Assembly (NCBI GenBank): GCA_965228975.1
Contig: OZ245851.1
Location: 3,844,001-3,908,000, forward strand
Origin: JAJFJD01 sp965228975
GTDB taxonomy: Bacteria > Pseudomonadota > Alphaproteobacteria > UBA8366
Length of the DNA stretch: 64,000 nt
Direction of reading: 5' to 3'
Positions 7,978-16,426 of the stretch are shown here, in pieces. Position numbers and translations under genes: made by a program. Each line of letters opens with the position of its first letter. Position 1 is the first letter of the stretch. Under the pieces are notes generated by a model. That model did not search any database. It was not told where the DNA came from and saw only the letters and a program-made list of their open reading frames with translations.

Positions 7978-8039
7978 CGATTGGTCGGTCCGGTGTAATT
8001 CTCAGGAATGGGTCCGCCTCGAAGGGCCCGGTCGCCCGC

Positions 8040-8078
8040 ATCATCTTTGAGCGCCGCAGCAAAGTCAAACACACGAAA
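8040..8078 (-). promoter_or_regulatory. Candidate promoter for bioB-bioA
   Basis: On the minus strand TTGACT (8078-8073) is followed after 17 nt by GATGAT (8045-8040), 5/6 and 4/6 matches to the sigma-70 consensus. It sits about 60 nt upstream of the bioB start. Confidence 0.45.
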
Positions 8079-8107
8079 CGTCAACCGCACCCCTATCGAC
8101 TGGGGCG

Positions 8108-8136
8108 TTGACAGCGGGCCGGGCGGCGCGAAAATG
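8108..8136 (+). promoter_or_regulatory. Candidate promoter for bioF-bioD
   Basis: A perfect TTGACA at 8108-8113, then 17 nt, then AAAATG (8131-8136), a poor -10. The position ~36 nt before the bioF start is right, and it lies back to back with the bioB promoter candidate. Confidence 0.35.
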
Positions 8137-8171
8137 CACCCTCAATCCTGATCCCAAAACGAGCGAGAGGC

Positions 8172-9338
8172 ATGGACTCTCTGGAACAGTTTGTTCGCGG
8201 CAAACTCGAACGGCTCGAGGCGCAGTCGCTGAAACGCACGCTAGCGGAAACCGACCGCTTCGCGGCCGCGCTGACCCGGCGGGACGGCAAGCAGATGATC
8301 TCCTTCTGCTGCAACGACTACCTCAACCTCTCGCACGACAAGCGGGTGATCGAGGCGGCGAACGAGGCCGCGCGACGTTATGGTGCGGGGTCCGGCGCAT
8401 CGCGACTGGTTACCGGGAACCATCCGCTCTACGAAACGCTGGAGACCAAGCTCGCCGCCTACAAGGAAACGGAGGCGGCGGCGGTCTTCGGCAGCGGCTA
8501 CCTGACCAATGTGGGCGTCATCCCCACTCTGATCGGTCCGGACGACCTGATTGTCGCGGACGAGTTGTGCCACGCCTGCCTGTTCGCAGGATCGCAGATC
8601 AGCCACGCCAAACTCGTCATCTTCCGCCACAACGACCTGGGGCATTGCGAAGCGCTTCTGGCGGAACATCGCGCGCACCATCCGCGCTGCATGATCCTGA
8701 CCGACGGCGTGTTCAGCATGGACGGGGATCTCGCGCCGGTGGTCGAGTTGACCGAACTCGCCGAGGCCCACGATGCCTGGCTGATGACCGACGATGCACA
8801 CGGCCTCGGCGTCGTCGCCGGCGGCAAGGGGAGCAGCTTCGTCACCGGCGAGAAGGCCCGCGTGCCGTTGCAGATGGGGACACTGTCGAAAGCGATCGGT
8901 GTGTACGGCGGGTATCTCTGCGCCAGCCAGGCGGTGATCGATTTCATCAAGACCCGCGCCCGAAGCTTCATCTACACCACCGGCCTGCCGCCCGGCGCGG
9001 TTGCCTCGGCGATCGCCGCGCTCGACCTCATCGAAAAGGATGCCGAGCTGGTCGCCAAACCGATGCAGAAGGCGCGGCTGTTCACGCGGGCGCTCAACCT
9101 GCCGGACCCGGAAAGCTGCATCGTGCCGCTGATAATGGGCGATGCGGATTCCGCCCTCGCCGCAAGCCAATCCCTCGCCGAACAGGGATTTCTGGTCACC
9201 GCGATCCGGCCGCCGACCGTGCCGAAGGATACCGCGCGACTGCGCTTCACCTTCACCGCCGAACATCGCGACGAGGACATCCGACGCCTCGTCGATGCGG
9301 TGCGCCCCTTTCACCGCGACGACCGGAACGCTGCGTGA
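8172..9338 (+). CDS. bioF: 8-amino-7-oxononanoate synthase
   Basis: BioF condenses pimeloyl thioester with L-alanine, releasing CO2, to form 8-amino-7-oxononanoate: the entry to biotin ring assembly. A PLP enzyme of the alpha-oxoamine synthase family, 388 residues, the usual length. Seen: FCCNDYLNLSHD near the N-terminus, GSGASRLVTGNHPLYE, MTDDAHGLGV, and the PLP lysine in GTLSKAIGVYGGY. The ATG at 8172 follows GAGAGGC. The stop overlaps the bioD GTG start (GTGA), so the two are translationally coupled. Divergent from bioBA. Confidence 0.96.
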   Translation: MDSLEQFVRGKLERLEAQSLKRTLAETDRFAAALTRRDGKQMISFCCNDYLNLSHDKRVIEAANEAARRYGAGSGASRLVTGNHPLYETLETKLAAYKETEAAAVFGSGYLTNVGVIPTLIGPDDLIVADELCHACLFAGSQISHAKLVIFRHNDLGHCEALLAEHRAHHPRCMILTDGVFSMDGDLAPVVELTELAEAHDAWLMTDDAHGLGVVAGGKGSSFVTGEKARVPLQMGTLSKAIGVYGGYLCASQAVIDFIKTRARSFIYTTGLPPGAVASAIAALDLIEKDAELVAKPMQKARLFTRALNLPDPESCIVPLIMGDADSALAASQSLAEQGFLVTAIRPPTVPKDTARLRFTFTAEHRDEDIRRLVDAVRPFHRDDRNAA

Positions 9339-10009
9339 CGACGATTTTCATTACGTCTTCCGGCACCGGCGTCGGCAAGACGCTTGTGACCGCCTCGCTC
9401 GCCCACCAGTTGCGCCGGTCGGGCCGGACGGCCCGCGTGCTCAAGCCCGTGATCAGCGGGTTCGCGCCCAAGGAGTTCGACGAGAGCGATACCGCGATCC
9501 TGCTGCAAAGCCAGGGAACGCCCCCGACCGACGACGCGGTCGACCGCATGTCCCCCTTCCGGTTCGCCGCGCCATTGTCGCCGGACATGGCGGCGTTTCG
9601 GGAAAATCGGTCGATCGATTTCGACGCGCTGGTAACCTTTTGCCGGGATGCCGCCGCCGGTCCGGAGGAGATTACGCTGATCGAGGGCGTCGGCGGCGTC
9701 ATGGTGCCGCTGACCGAGCGCGAAACCGTACTCGACTGGATGGCCGCGCTCGGCGCGCCCTGCCTGCTCGTCGTCGGCAGCTATCTCGGCACCATCAGCC
9801 ATACGCTGACCGCCGCCGGGACGCTCGCGGATCGGGGCATCGCGATTTCGGCCATCATCATCAGCGAGTCCGAGGAAAGCCCAGTCCCGGTAGCCGAAAC
9901 CCAGGCCACGATCCAACGATTCCTGCCAGGAATCCCAATCGCCGCCGTTCCACGGCTATCCGGAGAAAAACCGTGGCTAGAGGCCCCGGATCTTACAGCA
10001 CTGATTTAA
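9335..10009 (+). CDS. bioD: Dethiobiotin synthetase
   Basis: BioD closes the ureido ring: it carboxylates 7,8-diaminononanoate with CO2 and ATP to give dethiobiotin. The 224-residue protein has the P-loop SSGTGVGKT near residues 8-16, followed by LKPVISGF and IEGVGGVMVPL, both typical of BioD. The GTG at 9335 overlaps the bioF stop by 4 nt and gives the expected N-terminus VTTIFITSS; a much longer upstream open frame runs inside bioF and is a shadow. Together with bioA, bioB and bioF all four late biotin steps are encoded here. No pimelate-supplying gene (bioC/H/Z) is in the window. Confidence 0.95.
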   Translation: MTTIFITSSGTGVGKTLVTASLAHQLRRSGRTARVLKPVISGFAPKEFDESDTAILLQSQGTPPTDDAVDRMSPFRFAAPLSPDMAAFRENRSIDFDALVTFCRDAAAGPEEITLIEGVGGVMVPLTERETVLDWMAALGAPCLLVVGSYLGTISHTLTAAGTLADRGIAISAIIISESEESPVPVAETQATIQRFLPGIPIAAVPRLSGEKPWLEAPDLTALI

Positions 10010-10016
10010 GGAAGCA

Positions 10017-10175
10017 TGTACGCACGAATGCACGAGTACGTACGTGCAATACGAACCCGAGCAATGGCACCTCTTCTGCCACCCAGGGAAATGCGTACGA
10101 ACATACGCATCGCCGACGCCTCGCCTAGCCCAACGCAATAACACATAATATTTTAATGGTTTAAATTGTACGCAC
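10017..10175. repeat. GTAC-rich repeats and dyads after bioD
   Basis: The gap between bioD and the convergent CoA-transferase gene is rich in GTAC/ACGTAC words. TGTACGCAC occurs at 10017-10025 and 10167-10175. Two exact dyads are present: TGCACG-N8-CGTGCA (10029-10048) and ATGCGTA-N6-TACGCAT (10091-10110). Neither has a T-run, so neither is a standard terminator. No gene was seen. Confidence 0.5.
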
Positions 10176-10231
10176 CCCGCCGAATCCATAGCTGCAACGA
10201 GAATTGCCAGCGAACCTGATACGTACAGCTA

Positions 10232-11452
10232 TCAAGGCGGTGCCATTCCTGCATTCGCAGGCGCCTTGTCGGGATCGTATTGTCCGACGATGTTCCCATT
10301 GCACAACGTGGCGATTTTTTCCTCGCTGAAGCCCAAACCCGACAGGATCTCGACGGTGTGCTCGCCGATATGCGGTGCGTGGGCCTTGGGATCGCCGGAT
10401 CCGGCGGTAGGAAGGCCGGGAATCTTCGTTATCGGGATCGTGCCGACGGTTTCGTGCTCCACATAGGACACCACGCCGGCCTCCTGAACATGAGCGTCGG
10501 CGAGATAGTCGCCGTAATCGTTGACCCCCGCGTGCAGGATATCCAGCTCGGTGAGATCGCGGTCCCACGCCGCCGTGGTCCGCGTCTGGATGACCTCCTC
10601 GATCATGGCCAACAACGGCGCCTCGTTTTCGACCCGGGCCGCCGGCGTCTTGAACCGCGGATCTTCGATCAGGTCCTCCCGCCCGAGCAGCCGGCAGAAT
10701 TTGGCGAAGACCGGGTCGCGGCGCGCGTTGATGTTGATGAACCCGTCCTTGGTCTTGAAGGCGCCGATCGGCACGCCGATGCCTTCGGCGCGGTTGATCC
10801 CGAAATGGTGCTCGACCACCGGTGCGGATTGCAATGCGGCCGCGGCCTCCATCAAACTCAATTCGATATGCGTGCCGACACCCCTCGTCGCCTTGCGGTA
10901 CAACGCCGCGCTAACCGCCTGGAAGGCGTACAGTCCCGACATGACGTCGATTGCAACCATATTGACGCGCTGGGGTTTGCCGGACGGATCCTTGTTGATC
11001 GACATCCAGCCGCTGAACGCCTGCAATACCATGTCGGTCGCGGGCCGGCTGCTGTACGGGCCGGTCTGCCCGAACCCGGTCAGCGACATGTAGACCATGT
11101 TCGGATTCTTGGCTCGGATCGACTCATAGTCGAGCCCGAACCGTTTCATCACGCCCGGCCGGAAGTTCTCCAGCATGACATCGGCTTCGGCGGCCAACTG
11201 CTGGGCAATCGCACGTCCTTCGTCGGACTTCAGGTCCAGCGCGATGCTGCGCTTGCCGCGGTTCACGATCAATGAGTACGGGCTGTAATCCCCAAGGCTC
11301 TTGCCCAGAACCCGGCTCCAATCGCCGTTCAGCGGCTCCATCTTGACGACATCCGCGCCATGCTGCGCCAGCAGCAGCCCGCAATGCGGCGCGGCGACCC
11401 CTTGCGACGCGTCGAAGACCTTGAGGCCGGCGAAAGCCGGTTCATCATTCAT
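10232..11452 (-). CDS. CaiB/BaiF family CoA-transferase (class III)
   Basis: A 406-residue class-III CoA-transferase. These enzymes move CoA between carboxylic acids through a mixed anhydride on a conserved Asp. D169 in MVAIDVMSGLYAF aligns with the catalytic Asp of formyl-CoA transferase (also D169). Other family features are VFDASQGVAAPHCG, ADVVKMEP, NRGKRSIALDLK and NFRPGVMKRFGL. The donor and acceptor acids cannot be told from sequence. It lies 8 nt after a paralogue on the same strand, so the two form an operon. Its stop faces bioD across a repeat-rich gap. Confidence 0.88.
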   Translation of the reverse strand: MNDEPAFAGLKVFDASQGVAAPHCGLLLAQHGADVVKMEPLNGDWSRVLGKSLGDYSPYSLIVNRGKRSIALDLKSDEGRAIAQQLAAEADVMLENFRPGVMKRFGLDYESIRAKNPNMVYMSLTGFGQTGPYSSRPATDMVLQAFSGWMSINKDPSGKPQRVNMVAIDVMSGLYAFQAVSAALYRKATRGVGTHIELSLMEAAAALQSAPVVEHHFGINRAEGIGVPIGAFKTKDGFININARRDPVFAKFCRLLGREDLIEDPRFKTPAARVENEAPLLAMIEEVIQTRTTAAWDRDLTELDILHAGVNDYGDYLADAHVQEAGVVSYVEHETVGTIPITKIPGLPTAGSGDPKAHAPHIGEHTVEILSGLGFSEEKIATLCNGNIVGQYDPDKAPANAGMAPP

Positions 11453-11460
11453 GGGGAATC

Positions 11461-12663
11461 CTATTCCGCTGCCAATTTCCCGTCGTATGCCGCCACGGTG
11501 CCGTCGGCACAGAGGGCGTCGACCTCGGCCTCGCCCATGCCAAGCTCGGCGAGGATCTCTCGGCTATGCTGGCCGATATGCGGGGAATGCGAGCGTGGAT
11601 TGTCGGTCGCGGCGGCCGGAATGCCGGCGATATTGCCCATCGGCACCGACCCCACAACGTCATGCTCCACCCAGCGGACGGCATCGACCGCCTTGACCTG
11701 CGCCTCTTCGAATAGATTGCCGTAGTCATTGACCGGCGCATTCAGGATATCGTACTCGCTGAGCGCATCGACCCATTCCGCCGTCGTCCGGGTCGATATT
11801 GCGTCCTGTACAATCGCCAACAGGTCTTCGCGGTTGGCGACTCGCGACCGCGCATCGGCATAGCGCGGGTCGTCGATCAGCTCTTCGCGGCCGAGCAGCC
11901 GGCACAAGGCCTGGAAATGCGGATTACGGCGCGCGTTGACGCAGATATGGCCGTCCTTGCTCTTGAAGGTGCCGACCGGCGCGCCGATCGGTTCCGCGAC
12001 GGGGCCTTCCAGCTGAAATTCCACCATCTTGACGTCCTGGAAGCTCAATGCCGATTCCAACAGGCTGGTGCGGATATGCTTGCCGCCCCCTTTCGTCGCC
12101 CGCCTGTACAGGGCGCTGGAGACGGCCTGGAAAGAATAGAGGCCGGTGATCACATCGATCGCGTAGTAATTGATGCGTTGCGGCGTTCCCTCGCCATCCC
12201 GGTTTATCGACATGAACCCGGTGAATGCCTGCATGACGGAGTCGGTCGCCGGCAGTTTCGCTTTCGGCCCGGTTGGGCCGAACCCGGTCAGGGAAAGATA
12301 GACGACGTCCGGATTGCCGGCGCGGACCGAGTCGTAATCGAGGCCGAATTTCTCGATCACGCCGGGGCGGTAATTCTGAAGAACGACATCGGCCTCCGCG
12401 GCTAGACGCTTGGCGATCTCGTTGCCCATCGGTTTTTTAAGGTCGAGCGCGATGCTACGCTTACCCCGGCACAGGATCACCGAACTGGCGCTCTGATCGC
12501 CATAGGGTTTGCCCATCGCGCGGCTCCAATCGCCAGGCGCATGCGGCTCCATCTTGATAACGTCGGCGCCGTTCTGCGCCAGCAGCATTCCGCAATACGG
12601 CGCCGCCACGCCCTGTGACATGTCGAATACCTTGAGCCCTTCGAAGGCGAGTTCGTCCGCCAT
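11461..12663 (-). CDS. CaiB/BaiF family CoA-transferase (class III), paralogue
   Basis: A 400-residue class-III CoA-transferase, similar along its whole length to the gene that follows it: VFDMSQGVAAPYCG, ADVIKMEP, CRGKRSIALDLK, NYRPGVIEKFGL, and the catalytic Asp at D170 in YYAIDVITGLYSF. Two tandem paralogues could act on different acids or form a heteromer; neither is shown. The gene is first in the two-gene operon and divergent from the PhyH-type oxygenase gene, with a 191-bp gap between them. A perfect TTGACA on the minus strand at 12757-12752 could be its -35, but the matching -10 (GAGTTT) is poor. Confidence 0.88.
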   Translation of the reverse strand: MADELAFEGLKVFDMSQGVAAPYCGMLLAQNGADVIKMEPHAPGDWSRAMGKPYGDQSASSVILCRGKRSIALDLKKPMGNEIAKRLAAEADVVLQNYRPGVIEKFGLDYDSVRAGNPDVVYLSLTGFGPTGPKAKLPATDSVMQAFTGFMSINRDGEGTPQRINYYAIDVITGLYSFQAVSSALYRRATKGGGKHIRTSLLESALSFQDVKMVEFQLEGPVAEPIGAPVGTFKSKDGHICVNARRNPHFQALCRLLGREELIDDPRYADARSRVANREDLLAIVQDAISTRTTAEWVDALSEYDILNAPVNDYGNLFEEAQVKAVDAVRWVEHDVVGSVPMGNIAGIPAAATDNPRSHSPHIGQHSREILAELGMGEAEVDALCADGTVAAYDGKLAAE

Positions 12664-12854
12664 CCCTAACTATCCTCCGAGTCTAGGTGTGACCTCTATG
12701 GGCCGAGGCCCGATCGGGCACTGTTCAAAAACTCCGGGATTCCGGCAACCCTGTCAAATCCGCCGCCGATCCGGAAGTTTCCGACCGGCACTACTCGCCC
12801 GCCGCGCCCTAAGCCTGTAAGATAGCGCCACAATTTTCGAGCAGGAGTAGGACG

Positions 12855-13769
12855 ATGGCGGCGAAACTCACCCAGCAACAGATCGACACATATTTCGAGC
12901 AAGGATACCTCGTGCTCCCGAATGCTGTCGCGCCGGAGCGCATCGCCGAGATCAAGGCGGAAGTCGACCGGATGGTCACGGACGCGGTCAACCTCACCGA
13001 AAGCAACGACGTGCTGGACCTCGACCCATCGCACACGCCGGAAGCGCCCCGCGTACGCCGCATCAAGTCGCCGCATGCCAACTCCGAGTTCTTCCACGCC
13101 CATGCCGCGGAACCGCTGATCATGGATCTCCTCGACCCCATTCTCGGGCCGAGCGGCATCCGAACGCACAACACCAAGGTGAACATGAAATCCGCCGGCC
13201 ACGGCGAATCGGTCGAATGGCACCAGGATTGGGCTTTCTATCCTCACACCAACGACGACGTGCTTGCGGTCGGCATCTACCTCGATGACTGTACCGAAGA
13301 GAACGGCCCCATGCTGGTCCTGCCGGGTTCCCATAAAGGCCCGACCTACGACCATCACGCCCAAGGGTATTTCTGCGGCGCGATGGATCCGGACGACTGC
13401 GATCTGGACTTCTCCGCCGCGGTGCCGCTGACCGGCCCGGCGGGCACGCTGACGATCCATCATGCCCGTTTGGTCCATGGATCCGCCTTCAACCGGTCCG
13501 ACCGGCCACGCACTTTCCTGCTGCAGGCCTATGCGGCGGTCGATGCCTGGCCTATCGCGGACATGAAGGGCAGCCTGGAGGATTTCAATAACCGGATCGT
13601 CCGGGGCGAGCCCACCCTGGCACCGCGAATTGTTCCCGCGCCCATCCGAATTCCGCTGCCGTACCAGCCGGATGCCGGCCCGGGCTCGATCTACGACAAC
13701 CAAAGCATTCTGCAGAATCGCTACTTCGGCGGTGAAGGCAAGATCGCAGCGCAACCGGCCCACGTATAG
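12855..13769 (+). CDS. Phytanoyl-CoA dioxygenase family (PhyH) oxygenase
   Basis: A 304-residue Fe(II)/2-oxoglutarate-dependent oxygenase of the PhyH fold. Probable metal ligands are H123 and D125 in WHQDW and H208 in RLVHGS; the basic residues in DRPRTF (217-219) are candidates for 2OG binding. Family members hydroxylate acyl-CoAs or free natural-product intermediates; the substrate here is unknown. The ATG at 12855 has a good AGGAG site. It is followed after 8 nt by a crotonase-fold gene, suggesting a shared acyl-CoA-type substrate, and is divergent from the two CoA-transferases. Confidence 0.85.
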   Translation: MAAKLTQQQIDTYFEQGYLVLPNAVAPERIAEIKAEVDRMVTDAVNLTESNDVLDLDPSHTPEAPRVRRIKSPHANSEFFHAHAAEPLIMDLLDPILGPSGIRTHNTKVNMKSAGHGESVEWHQDWAFYPHTNDDVLAVGIYLDDCTEENGPMLVLPGSHKGPTYDHHAQGYFCGAMDPDDCDLDFSAAVPLTGPAGTLTIHHARLVHGSAFNRSDRPRTFLLQAYAAVDAWPIADMKGSLEDFNNRIVRGEPTLAPRIVPAPIRIPLPYQPDAGPGSIYDNQSILQNRYFGGEGKIAAQPAHV

Positions 13770-13777
13770 ACTCAGGA

Positions 13778-14503
13778 ATGACCGTCGTTGCGGTAAGCCC
13801 CGAAGGCGAGGGCGTGGTCCGGGTCACCCTGAACCGGCCGGAAAAAGCGAATGCGCTGAACGAAGAGATGGTCGACGCGCTCGCGGATGCCATCGCGCGC
13901 GCCGAAGACGCCGATACCCGCCTGTTGATCCTCGATGCCGCGGGGAAACACTTTTGCGCGGGCTTCGATCTCAGCGACATCGCGGAACGCAGCGACGGCG
14001 ACCTGGTGCTGCGGTTCATCCGGATCGAAACCCTGCTCCAGAAACTCTATCATCTACCCTTCCCGACGCTCGCCTTGGCAAAGGGACGGGCGATGGGGGC
14101 CGGCGCGGATGTATTTTGCGCCTGCAGCCAGCGGATCGCAGCGCCCGGAACCGTCTTCCGGATGCCGGGCCTGGCATTCGGGATCGTCCTGGGAACCCGG
14201 CGGCTGGTGTCCCGGATCGGCGTCGATGCGGCCCGGGCGATCCAGAACGAAATCCGCCCGTTCGACGCCGACGAATCAGTGGATTTGGGTTTCGCTACCG
14301 GATTGGCCGCCGAGGGCGATTGGCCCGCGATCATCGAAACCGCGGCCATGGCGGCCCGGACGCTTCGCGCGGATGCGACCCACGCCCTTTTCAACGCCAC
14401 GGCCCAGGATACCCGAGCCGAGGACATGGCCGACCTCGTCCGCTCCGCCGCCGAACCCGGCCTGAGAGACCGAATCCAACGCTATATCGACGCGATGCGG
14501 TAG
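13778..14503 (+). CDS. Enoyl-CoA hydratase/isomerase (crotonase) family protein
   Basis: A 241-residue crotonase-fold protein. The oxyanion-hole segments are present: FCAGFDLSD (residues 59-67) and GRAMGAGAD (103-111). The two glutamates of classical hydratases are not: the first falls at D111, and the second at G131 (FRMPGLAFG instead of the usual FxxPE). It may therefore be an isomerase, hydrolase or decarboxylase variant, or have lost hydratase activity. It directly follows the PhyH gene (8 nt), so the two are probably cotranscribed. The downstream TPR/ATP-grasp genes start 123 nt later on the same strand. Confidence 0.82.
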   Translation: MTVVAVSPEGEGVVRVTLNRPEKANALNEEMVDALADAIARAEDADTRLLILDAAGKHFCAGFDLSDIAERSDGDLVLRFIRIETLLQKLYHLPFPTLALAKGRAMGAGADVFCACSQRIAAPGTVFRMPGLAFGIVLGTRRLVSRIGVDAARAIQNEIRPFDADESVDLGFATGLAAEGDWPAIIETAAMAARTLRADATHALFNATAQDTRAEDMADLVRSAAEPGLRDRIQRYIDAMR

Positions 14504-14626
14504 GTCCGTCAGCCGGATATCCGATACCCCGAATGGCGCAATGGGGTTATCCTTTCGAGGGATTCGGCTTAGCCGGTCGCATGGCGGTACTATCAGTCCG
14601 AACGCCTTAAGGACGAAGGACACCGC

Positions 14627-16402
14627 ATGAGCGAGGCACAGGTATCAGCCGCTTTCGAGAAAGCCTCCGAAGCCGTCGGAAACGGCCGTCTGGACGAAGC
14701 CGAAACGCTTTTGGCCCCCGTGCTGGTCGAAACGCCGAAAAACGCAAAAGCCCAGACCCTCAGTTTCGCTATCGCCATGCGACGGAACGACTTCACGCTC
14801 GCCCGGAAACGCGCCGAAGCGGCATTGACGTATTTGCCGAACGATCCGAGCATGCTGAACAATCTCGCCGCGGCCTTGATTCAAAGCAACGATCTGTACG
14901 CAGCGATGCCCCGTTTGGATGCGGCGATCGAAGTGGACCCGAACCATTTCTTGGCGCGGCGCAACCGGGGCCTTCTGAACGCATCGCTCGGCCGATACCC
15001 GGAAGCCGTAGAGGATTTGGAAGTCGCCGTCTCGGTCGAACCGAGCCGCGGCGATATGCGCATGGCGCTTGCCGACTCGCTTATCGAATCCGGCCAACAT
15101 GAAAAAGCTGCCGCCGTCATCCGAGAGGCCAAAGACCTCAACATCGGTTCGCAGATCGAACGAACCTATTTCTGGGGTCGGCTGATGTTCCGGATGAACC
15201 GCTTCGAAGACGCCAGGCAAGCTTTTGCCGCCGTTCTATCGGCGGACTCAAGCGAAATGAAACATTATCGGGCCTTGGCTGCGGCCAGTTTCCACTGCGG
15301 CGACATGCTACATGCCGAAAAAATCACCGCGGGCACCTATCGAAAGTTCCCAAGCATGGAACGCGGTAACGGCACCGCCGATTTTCGGGTTCTTGTCCTC
15401 GAACCGATGGGCCTGGATTACTTTACCGATATCGGCCGACATCCGGTCAACTACATCAAGGGTAACTTTCCGGCATTCCTTCCGATCGAACGGATCACAT
15501 ACACCCACGCCATCGTAGATACCGATTGCGACCTCAATGATGTATTGGACATGAGCCAGTTCGATGTCGCCATCAACAACCGGCCGGTCTTCGAGCGGAT
15601 CGAAGCGCGCAGACATACCAATGAATACGAGAAATGGGTATCGAAACTACCGATGCCAGTGGTCAACACGCCGGCTGCTGTTAGCACCATGACGCGTGAG
15701 GCGAATGCAACACGGTTCGCCAATGCCGAAAACTTCCTCTTTCCCCGCACGATCAGTGTACGGCATGAAACGGATATCGACGTCACCCTCGAATATATTT
15801 TGGCCCATACGCGCTTTCCGATAATCCTTCGCCCACGCCACACCCATGTCGGTCACGGCGTCTTGCTCGTCGAGGATGAAACCGCCTTGCGCGAGATTCT
15901 CCGCCAGAATCCCTTGTCGTTGTTCTACGCAATCGACTACCACGACTGCACGTCTCCGGACAAAATGTTCCGGCGCTATCGGATGGCCTGCGTCGGCGGA
16001 CAGCTTATACCGGATGGCCTTCGGGCCGATTTCAAATGGAATGTCCATAGTTGGGAGCACGGACCCGAAAAATGGGCCGAACTGGGCCTCGACTCCGAGG
16101 AGAGAAATTTTTGGGAGAACCCGGAAGAAGTGATCGGCGCACCGCCCGAAGAGTTCTTCCGTGAAATCGTCGAGGCCACGGAACTGGACGTCTTCGGGAT
16201 CGACTTCGGGATTCGAAAAAAAGACGGCCGGATTATCGTCTACGAAGTCAACAGCGCGATGGCTATCGCCAATGGGGGCGATCTGGTGAAGTTCCCGTAT
16301 CGCACCGCGCAATGCGACCAAATCAAAAGTCTGATCGTCGATCTATTGTTTGCCAAGGCAGATAAGAACGGCGGCGGGATTGTTCCGGATCCCGCAGGCT
16401 AA
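14627..16402 (+). CDS. TPR protein with C-terminal ATP-grasp-like domain, paralogue 1
   Basis: A 591-residue fusion of unknown role. Residues ~1-250 are helical TPR-like repeats (RLDEAETLLAPVL, MLNNLAAALIQSNDLYAAM, LGRYPEAVEDLEVAV, WGRLMFRMNRFEDARQAF). Residues ~254-575 look like an ATP-grasp ligase: a pre-ATP-grasp strand RVLVLEP, a nucleotide-binding IILRP-THVGHGV (399-412), and acid/metal residues in FGIDFG (D526) and VYEVNSAM (E540, N542). The usual nucleotide-binding Lys in the first strand appears as R402. ATP-grasp enzymes join a carboxylate to an amine or thiol through an acyl phosphate, so peptide or amide ligation is the natural guess, with the TPR part binding a protein partner. 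Gap-free alignment to the next gene shows a tandem duplication. Confidence 0.75.
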   Translation: MSEAQVSAAFEKASEAVGNGRLDEAETLLAPVLVETPKNAKAQTLSFAIAMRRNDFTLARKRAEAALTYLPNDPSMLNNLAAALIQSNDLYAAMPRLDAAIEVDPNHFLARRNRGLLNASLGRYPEAVEDLEVAVSVEPSRGDMRMALADSLIESGQHEKAAAVIREAKDLNIGSQIERTYFWGRLMFRMNRFEDARQAFAAVLSADSSEMKHYRALAAASFHCGDMLHAEKITAGTYRKFPSMERGNGTADFRVLVLEPMGLDYFTDIGRHPVNYIKGNFPAFLPIERITYTHAIVDTDCDLNDVLDMSQFDVAINNRPVFERIEARRHTNEYEKWVSKLPMPVVNTPAAVSTMTREANATRFANAENFLFPRTISVRHETDIDVTLEYILAHTRFPIILRPRHTHVGHGVLLVEDETALREILRQNPLSLFYAIDYHDCTSPDKMFRRYRMACVGGQLIPDGLRADFKWNVHSWEHGPEKWAELGLDSEERNFWENPEEVIGAPPEEFFREIVEATELDVFGIDFGIRKKDGRIIVYEVNSAMAIANGGDLVKFPYRTAQCDQIKSLIVDLLFAKADKNGGGIVPDPAG

Positions 16403-16426
16403 CGGTCAGAAACGGAAGAATACCGC

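Noticed and set aside
8108..9334. A long frame extending upstream of bioD through bioF
   Set aside because: The first ~400 codons are a shadow of bioF in another frame; BioD begins at the GTG at 9335.
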